Shown here: positions 59,363-64,000 of the stretch, one piece after another
How positions within the stretch are numbered: the stretch's first letter is position 1
How the letters are laid out: every line of letters begins with the position of its first letter
NCBI RefSeq assembly: GCF_900177815.1
Contig: NZ_FXAZ01000001.1
Coordinates: 1,054,001 to 1,118,000, forward strand
Direction of reading: 5' to 3'
DNA: 64,000 nucleotides
Source: Paenibacillus aquistagni
GTDB taxonomy: Bacteria > Bacillota > Bacilli > Paenibacillales > Paenibacillaceae
Position numbers and translations under genes: made by a program
The notes under the pieces: model-generated
Told to the model about the DNA's origin: nothing
The model's database searches: none
The model's input: the letters and a program-made list of their open reading frames with translations, nothing else

Positions 59363-60675
59363 GTGTACGGCTTCACGAGGAGCACACTTCCTTATTGATC
59401 AAGCTGCTTCAGATGAATACGATCACGCCGATGGAGACGGGACTGCCCTCTGAAATAACGAGAGCACAGCTCCTATATGCCAATTACGCGGTTAATCGTT
59501 TAGGCGGCGAGGTCGTTTATCATGAGTCAATCGATAAGGGCCAACTTGGAGAAGAAGGAACCCCGCTATCCATCTATGAAAGGGCTGCTGAGATGGGACC
59601 TAGCTTCTGGGATAATCAGACGAATATGGTTATTCGCTTTGGCCCGAAGCGCCCTGCGGAGCAGACTATCATGTTCAATTTTCATATGGATACCGTTGAT
59701 GGGCGCTTCTCAGCATCTTTTGATGGAGACCTCTTCATCGGGAGAGGCGCTGTCGACATGAAGGGTCCAGGGGTGGCCTTGCTGGCAGGCATTGAGGCTG
59801 CCATTCAGCAGGAGCCTGCGCTGCTCGACGATCTCACGTTATTGATCCAATGCGTGGCAGGAGAAGAAGGCGGGGCTATGGGAGTATACGGCACGAAAGC
59901 GCTTGTTGACAAAGGATATATCGGACGCCTAAATGTCTTTGCCGAGCCCTCAGACGGAGTATACTTTGACCGATCCAGCACCTCGATGACAGCACGAATT
60001 ATGGTGCTGGGAGATGACGCCACAGATGATGCTCCGCACACGGGACATAATGCTACTGTGCTGCTGGGCTTCCTTGCCCATACGCTGATGAAGGAGCTAA
60101 CAGGGCGAATCGAAGGCGAAGGCGGCAAGATGTGCATCGCAGGCATTCATACGGGCATGATGCATAACAAAGTATACGGCCAAGGACAACTGCTGATCAA
60201 TTTGGCTTACACGAGCGTAGAAAGCGGAAGAAGAATGGAACGTTGGCTGGAGGAAGTATATCGTGCAGCGCTTGATCTGTTTACGTCGGAGTTCAGTTCA
60301 CTTTCCGCTGCGGTGAGAACAGCAAGGGATGCGCACGATATCTGCCATCTGACATGGTTGAAGAGAGGACTTCCGGTGCTGTCAAACCGCGATCCTGCGC
60401 TTGAGGGATTGCTTAACGATCTAGGGTGGAAGCGCAATCCGGATGACTTCGCTGAGCATGCTTTCACTTGTGACGCGATGTGGGCACAGCACCCTGATTA
60501 TTACACCATCGTGTTCGGACCGGGTAGTCTTGGCGGCAACCATGCCCATGCTGATGGGGAGTATATTGAGCTTCAGGAATTGGAGAAATATGCAGGTCAA
60601 ATTCGAGATCTAGTATGTGCCTATCATGAGCACGCCTCGATGCATAAGTCTCGTGTAGAGGAGATGATGAGATGA
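59359..60675 (+). CDS. M20 family amidohydrolase/deacylase (ArgE/DapE-like)
   Basis: A 438-residue M20 metallopeptidase-fold protein: MFNFHMDTVDG (His-x-Asp), IGRGAVDMKGPGVALLAG (bridging Asp), VAGEEGGAMG (Glu-Glu), VFAEPSDG, and the closing LGGNHAHADGEYIEL (His). In this setting it could remove an acetyl group from an amino sugar or hydrolyse an N-acyl amino acid. Four-base overlap with its neighbours. Confidence 0.9.
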   Translation: MSVRLHEEHTSLLIKLLQMNTITPMETGLPSEITRAQLLYANYAVNRLGGEVVYHESIDKGQLGEEGTPLSIYERAAEMGPSFWDNQTNMVIRFGPKRPAEQTIMFNFHMDTVDGRFSASFDGDLFIGRGAVDMKGPGVALLAGIEAAIQQEPALLDDLTLLIQCVAGEEGGAMGVYGTKALVDKGYIGRLNVFAEPSDGVYFDRSSTSMTARIMVLGDDATDDAPHTGHNATVLLGFLAHTLMKELTGRIEGEGGKMCIAGIHTGMMHNKVYGQGQLLINLAYTSVESGRRMERWLEEVYRAALDLFTSEFSSLSAAVRTARDAHDICHLTWLKRGLPVLSNRDPALEGLLNDLGWKRNPDDFAEHAFTCDAMWAQHPDYYTIVFGPGSLGGNHAHADGEYIELQELEKYAGQIRDLVCAYHEHASMHKSRVEEMMR

Positions 60676-61790
60676 ATCATCAAACCGTATATGTATTACA
60701 GTCAGAGCTTCATCAATTTGTAGCTGATGTGTTTATGAAGTGCGGCGTCTCAGAAGAGCATAGCCATACGGCAGCACGTGTGCTGTGCTATGCAGATGAA
60801 AACGGCTTTGATACCCATGGCGTGGCGAATTTGGACCGAATCTATGTTCAGCGCCTAGTGGATGGAAGGGTTGATGCGGCAGCTGATCTGAGTATCGTGA
60901 CGGATTCCCCCGGCACGGCAGTGATGAATGCGAATCACGGACTTGGCCTAGTTGCAGGTGCCCATGCCATGGAGCTTGCAATCCAGAAAGCGGAACGCTT
61001 AGGGATTGGTTGTGTTGTGGTTCGGGGCAGCTCCCACTTTGGCAGTGCCGGCTATTACACGAAGCAGGCGCTTGATGCGGGGATGATTGGCATTGCCATG
61101 ACGAATCTTGGGTCTCAGACCATTGCGAGGCCATTAGGTGGTTCTGTGAATATGATCGGTACGAATCCGATCGCCATGAGTGCGCCCGCGAAGCAGCAGC
61201 CGCCATTCGTGCTAGACATGAGCACGACTGTTGTCGCGACAGGCAAGATCAGAGCAGCACAGCGAAGAGGAGAGTCAATCCCAGAAGGCTGGCTCATTGA
61301 TGACAATGGACAGCCTGTAACAGATCCTCATGCTTACGATGAGGGCACTGGACACTTGCAAATGCTTGGCGGCTCCTTGGCTACGGGCGGTGCAAAGGGA
61401 TATGGGCTTGGACTGATGGTTGATATTCTGTGTGGCATTCTGTCTGGCGCGAACGTTGGTCCTGATCCAAGGCTTCTGGAACCAGATGGCGCTGAGCATG
61501 CGCTTCAAGATCAGAATATCGGACATTTCTTTTTAGCATTGAACGTAGAGGCGTTCAGACCAGAAGAAGAATTCAACGCCCACATGGATGCGATGCTGAC
61601 AACGCTTCTCCAATGTCCGCCTGCTGCTCCATCTTCTAGAGTGGTATATCCCGGGTATCTTGAAGCGATTCGCAAGCAAGCATCCGAATGTGTGGCGCTT
61701 GATTCCATCGTCGCAGAGCAGCTGCAAGCCTTGGCGAAGCGCCTGCAGTTAGCCTTTCCCGCTACGTTGAAGGAGGTTGTTCATTCATGA
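60672..61790 (+). CDS. Ldh family oxidoreductase (malate/L-lactate/ureidoglycolate dehydrogenase type)
   Basis: A 372-residue protein of the type-2 malate/lactate dehydrogenase fold: ADENGFDTHGVANLDRIYVQRLVDG (active-site D-x-x-G-x-x-(T/S)-H-G), MNANHGLGLVAGAHAMELAI, VVRGSSHFGSAGYYT, IGTNPIAMSAP, VLDMSTTVVATGKIRAA, and ATGGAKGYGLGLMVDILCGILSG. These enzymes oxidise 2-hydroxyacids or reduce cyclic imines with NAD(P). A 2-hydroxyacid or imine intermediate in the pathway is suggested. Confidence 0.9.
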   Translation: MNHQTVYVLQSELHQFVADVFMKCGVSEEHSHTAARVLCYADENGFDTHGVANLDRIYVQRLVDGRVDAAADLSIVTDSPGTAVMNANHGLGLVAGAHAMELAIQKAERLGIGCVVVRGSSHFGSAGYYTKQALDAGMIGIAMTNLGSQTIARPLGGSVNMIGTNPIAMSAPAKQQPPFVLDMSTTVVATGKIRAAQRRGESIPEGWLIDDNGQPVTDPHAYDEGTGHLQMLGGSLATGGAKGYGLGLMVDILCGILSGANVGPDPRLLEPDGAEHALQDQNIGHFFLALNVEAFRPEEEFNAHMDAMLTTLLQCPPAAPSSRVVYPGYLEAIRKQASECVALDSIVAEQLQALAKRLQLAFPATLKEVVHS

Positions 61791-62707
61791 GCATTCGTGT
61801 GGGCATGATTGGCATGGGAGTTATCTCGAAGTTCTACGTGCATGCCTTGCAGCATCAATTGAAGGATCCTGTGCTGACAGCTGTCTGTGACCTTAACAAG
61901 GATCGCATGGCTGCGTTCTTGGGCACGGGGGTCAACTGCTTTACCGATTATCACGATCTATTGGCCTGCGATGAGATCGATGCCGTTGTGATTAATGTTC
62001 CTAACGACAAGCACTTTGCGATATGCCGTGATGCACTGCTTGCTGGCAAGCATGTCTGCTGTGAGAAGCCATTAACCTTGACACTGCAAGAGGCAGAAGA
62101 GTTGACAATCCTATCTCGTGAAACGGGCCTTACGCTCTTCACCGCCTTTCATCGCAGGTACAACGTTCATTTTGTACGCGGCTTAAGTGAACTGTCCATC
62201 ATGGATGAGATTCAAAGCGTGAAGGCCAGCTATTTGGAAAAGATCGAAGATCATGCAGGCGATGATAAATGGTATCTTCAGCCCGATCGCTGCGGGGGAG
62301 GCTGTGTGGCGGATAACGGACCAAATGTGTATGATACCCTTGCTTATTTCCTTGGCCACATGACAGTACAGCACGCACATATTACAAGAAACGAACAGCA
62401 AGTAGATGTAGAAGCGCACGTCGAGCTTGTCACCCATAAAGGCATTCCGGTCCATGTTCATCTGGACTGGGCCTATCCTCACGGAGAGAAGAAGGATGTT
62501 CACGTTCTTCTTAAGGATGGCAGAGAGATTGATATCGACATGCTTGAGGGGTTCGCAGCGTTCAAATCTTCGCTGTATCACGAATATGAGGAGATCCTTA
62601 TCGATTTTGCACGCCAGATTGAAGCAGGGGGCTGCCATGGCGAGGATGGACTCGATGCCGTTCGCCTTGTACACGATACTTATAAGGCTGAGGTGCAGCC
62701 TGTATGA
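61787..62707 (+). CDS. Gfo/Idh/MocA family oxidoreductase, second copy
   Basis: A 306-residue protein, shorter than the first: GMIGMGVISKFYVHALQ (Rossmann), AVVINVPNDKHFAICRDALLAGKHVCCEKPLTLTLQEAEEL, FHRRYN, and CGGGCVADNGPNVYDTLAYFLG, where the family has G-G-G-x-x-x-D-x-G-x-H-x-x-D; here the usual active-site His is Asn. Its sequence is not close to the first Gfo/Idh protein, so a different redox step is likely. Overlaps both neighbours by four bases. Confidence 0.87.
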   Translation: MSIRVGMIGMGVISKFYVHALQHQLKDPVLTAVCDLNKDRMAAFLGTGVNCFTDYHDLLACDEIDAVVINVPNDKHFAICRDALLAGKHVCCEKPLTLTLQEAEELTILSRETGLTLFTAFHRRYNVHFVRGLSELSIMDEIQSVKASYLEKIEDHAGDDKWYLQPDRCGGGCVADNGPNVYDTLAYFLGHMTVQHAHITRNEQQVDVEAHVELVTHKGIPVHVHLDWAYPHGEKKDVHVLLKDGREIDIDMLEGFAAFKSSLYHEYEEILIDFARQIEAGGCHGEDGLDAVRLVHDTYKAEVQPV

Positions 62708-63093
62708 CCGAAACGCTCAAGCGCACCGTGGAAGGCGTGTTTGTGAAGCTGCTCTTTCATAAGCAGGAGATGCGCGGCATGCAGCTGATTGAATTCGAGA
62801 CAAGATGTATCAAAAAGGGAGAGATCCATGAGATAGTCACGACTTCACAGCAGGACGCCGTATCCGGAGACGTGATCAATCGAGTTGGATTCTTGGGTTT
62901 TGCGGAGATGACGTGCGGCGGCGTGATCGAAAGAGGCGATGAAGTATTTGTCGATGGCCGCAAAATAGGCGCAGTCGTTGGATTCGACGAGTGTCATTAT
63001 CCCAATCACTATAATATACTCATCGCTGTGCAGGACACCCTAACTGCGGATGAGCTTCAGCTTAGAATCGAATCAACCATTTCATTCGGATAG
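62704..63093 (+). CDS. small cluster protein, family not recognised
   Basis: A 129-residue soluble protein: VFVKLLFHKQEMRGMQLIEFE, DVINRVGFLGFAEMTCGGVIERGDEVFVDG, GAVVGFDECHYPNHYNILI. The beta-rich middle and the His-Tyr-Pro-Asn-His stretch suggest an enzyme or metal-binding fold. I could not place it. It starts by ATGA overlap with the Gfo/Idh gene, so it is a true member of the operon. Confidence 0.7.
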   Translation: MTETLKRTVEGVFVKLLFHKQEMRGMQLIEFETRCIKKGEIHEIVTTSQQDAVSGDVINRVGFLGFAEMTCGGVIERGDEVFVDGRKIGAVVGFDECHYPNHYNILIAVQDTLTADELQLRIESTISFG

Positions 63094-63108
63094 CCGTTAG
63101 GAGGACCT

Positions 63109-63789
63109 ATGTACCAGACTATTGCCATGACATCTGAGGTGAGAGAGAGACTGCCTGAAGTACATGTATTGGCGGTCAAGCTCAAGCTAAAGCCGCTGAA
63201 TGAAGCGCCAAGCTCCATCCTGTTTGAAGAGGATTGGCATCGATTGCATCAGCAATGGAAAAACAGCACCAAGTCCGATGTAGCCAACCAGGAAAAGCTA
63301 ATGGCCTATCAACAGTTCTACCGTGATCAGCTAGGGCTGAATGTAAAGAAGACGCCGCCATCTGTTCAAAATCTGATTCAGCGCTATCTGATTAAAGATA
63401 CACTGGAGCGATTGCCTGTCATTCATCCCATCGTAGATGCTGTGAATGTCGCTGCGGTATCGCATCTGATCCCACTTGGCGTATTCGATGCGCAATGTGT
63501 AGAAGGTGAGGTGCAGCTGGCGCTCTCTCATGGAGGTGAGGAGTTCCAGCCCCTTGGCAGCTCGACCCTTGAATCCTTGCCACCCCATATGCTCATCTTA
63601 ACGGATGAAATGAAGGTGCTGTCGCAATTTTGCTACCGGGATTGCGAAGCGCAGAAGATTACAGAGAACACGCAAGAGGTATGGCTGCTTGGATGCCAAG
63701 TATCAGGCATCTCGGCTCAGACGGTTGAAGCAGCGCTTGAGGAAGCACAGTTCCAGTTGAAACGTATCTATTCGATATCGAATTCATAA
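63109..63789 (+). CDS. B3/B4 tRNA-binding/editing domain protein
   Basis: A 226-residue protein resembling free-standing B3/B4 domains, the editing module of phenylalanyl-tRNA synthetase beta: NLIQRYLIKDTLERLPVIHPIVDAVNVAAVSHLIPLGVFD (the P-x-x-x-x-V-D-x-x-N-x-x-S segment), a central GGEEFQPLGS, and VLSQFCYRDCEAQKIT (the x-x-x-Y-R-D segment). In PheT this domain hydrolyses mischarged Tyr-tRNA. Within a gene set making an apparently unusual amino acid it could be a trans-editing self-protection factor or an enzyme. taggagga precedes ATG 63109. Confidence 0.78.
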   Translation: MYQTIAMTSEVRERLPEVHVLAVKLKLKPLNEAPSSILFEEDWHRLHQQWKNSTKSDVANQEKLMAYQQFYRDQLGLNVKKTPPSVQNLIQRYLIKDTLERLPVIHPIVDAVNVAAVSHLIPLGVFDAQCVEGEVQLALSHGGEEFQPLGSSTLESLPPHMLILTDEMKVLSQFCYRDCEAQKITENTQEVWLLGCQVSGISAQTVEAALEEAQFQLKRIYSISNS

Positions 63790-63802
63790 GGTGAGGTGGA
63801 CA

Positions 63803-64000
63803 ATGTTGAATCTGAATCTCGAGGAAAAAATTAAATCCAAGCAAGCAGTTGTCGGCATTGTCGGCTTAGGCTATGTTGGGCTGCCACTTGGAGTAGCCTT
63901 CGCTCAGAGCGGATATAAGGTAATTGGAATCGACCTAAGTCAATACAAGGTAGATACACTGAACCTTGGAGACTCCTACATCTCGGATGTGGACGGGAAA
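63803..64000 (+). CDS. UDP-sugar 6-dehydrogenase (UDP-GlcNAc/ManNAc type), 5' part
   Basis: The first 66 residues of a gene running off the window: EEKIKSKQAVVGIVGLGYVGLPLGVAFAQSGYKVIGIDLSQYKVDTLNLGDSYISDV. The NAD loop V-G-L-G-Y-V-G-L-P and the x-K-V-x-x-x-N-x-G-x-S-Y-I-x-D-V pattern point to the WbpA/WbpO/WecC group that oxidises UDP-N-acetylhexosamines to uronic acids. aaggtgagg precedes ATG 63803, 14 bases after the previous stop, so it belongs to the same operon. Confidence 0.85.
   Translation, partial: MLNLNLEEKIKSKQAVVGIVGLGYVGLPLGVAFAQSGYKVIGIDLSQYKVDTLNLGDSYISDVDGK

Noticed and set aside
60733..61206. 157-residue minus-strand frame opposite the Ldh-type dehydrogenase
   Set aside because: Antisense of a well-supported enzyme gene, composition typical of a shadow frame.

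Overview
The window looks like the chromosome of a Bacillales firmicute, most probably Paenibacillus or a close relative. Evidence: strong GGAGG-type ribosome binding sites, frequent GTG/TTG starts, an Amj-type lipid II flippase, RNase J, CsaA, YxeA, YueD and a YcgT/YumC-type ferredoxin reductase behind a perfect Bacillus-type 7-1-7 Fur box. I saw no tRNA, rRNA, CRISPR array, insertion sequence or phage gene.

Region 1 (1 to about 35,300) is a patchwork of mostly single-gene units: many GNAT acetyltransferases, NUDIX, RidA-like, aminoglycoside-phosphotransferase-like, MerR/YafY/LysR/SgrR regulators, small membrane proteins and lipoproteins, plus kptA, wecB, trmO, amj, an IsdG-like monooxygenase and SDR enzymes. 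Many units end in their own intrinsic terminator. Decayed genes are common: a NUDIX gene with a stop inside its Nudix box, GNAT remnants, a DEDDh exonuclease with a frameshift and no start codon, a kinase lacking its catalytic loop and a kinase lacking its N-lobe.

Region 2 (about 35,500 to 50,300) holds an MFS transporter, a saccharopine-dehydrogenase-like protein divergent from a LuxR-type regulator, a pentapeptide-repeat protein, an ABC-F ATPase, csaA, RNase J, a divergent XRE-cupin regulator/EmrE-like exporter pair and a MocR-type regulator. The ABC-F gene has a long leader: a sigma-A-like promoter, two short ORFs (the second encoding an Arg-Leu-Arg motif) and two strong terminators. It is followed by a broken Mef-like MFS gene. 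This looks like a partly decayed, attenuation-controlled antibiotic resistance unit.

Region 3 (50,666 to the window end, continuing beyond) is the most interesting part. At least 14 co-directional, tightly packed and often overlapping genes begin with trpD-trpC-trpB-trpA-trpF, with no trpE/trpG. They continue with a Gfo/Idh oxidoreductase, two adjacent DegT-type aminotransferases, a xylose-isomerase-like TIM barrel protein, an M20 amidohydrolase, an Ldh-type dehydrogenase, a second Gfo/Idh oxidoreductase, an unrecognised small protein, a B3/B4 (PheRS-editing-like) domain protein and the start of a UDP-sugar 6-dehydrogenase. My reading is a specialised-metabolite or unusual amino acid/aminosugar pathway that has taken over the tryptophan enzymes. 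The TrpD acceptor-binding loops depart from the usual consensus, the pathway supplies no anthranilate of its own, and the editing-domain protein could protect translation from a non-proteinogenic amino acid. The product is unknown.
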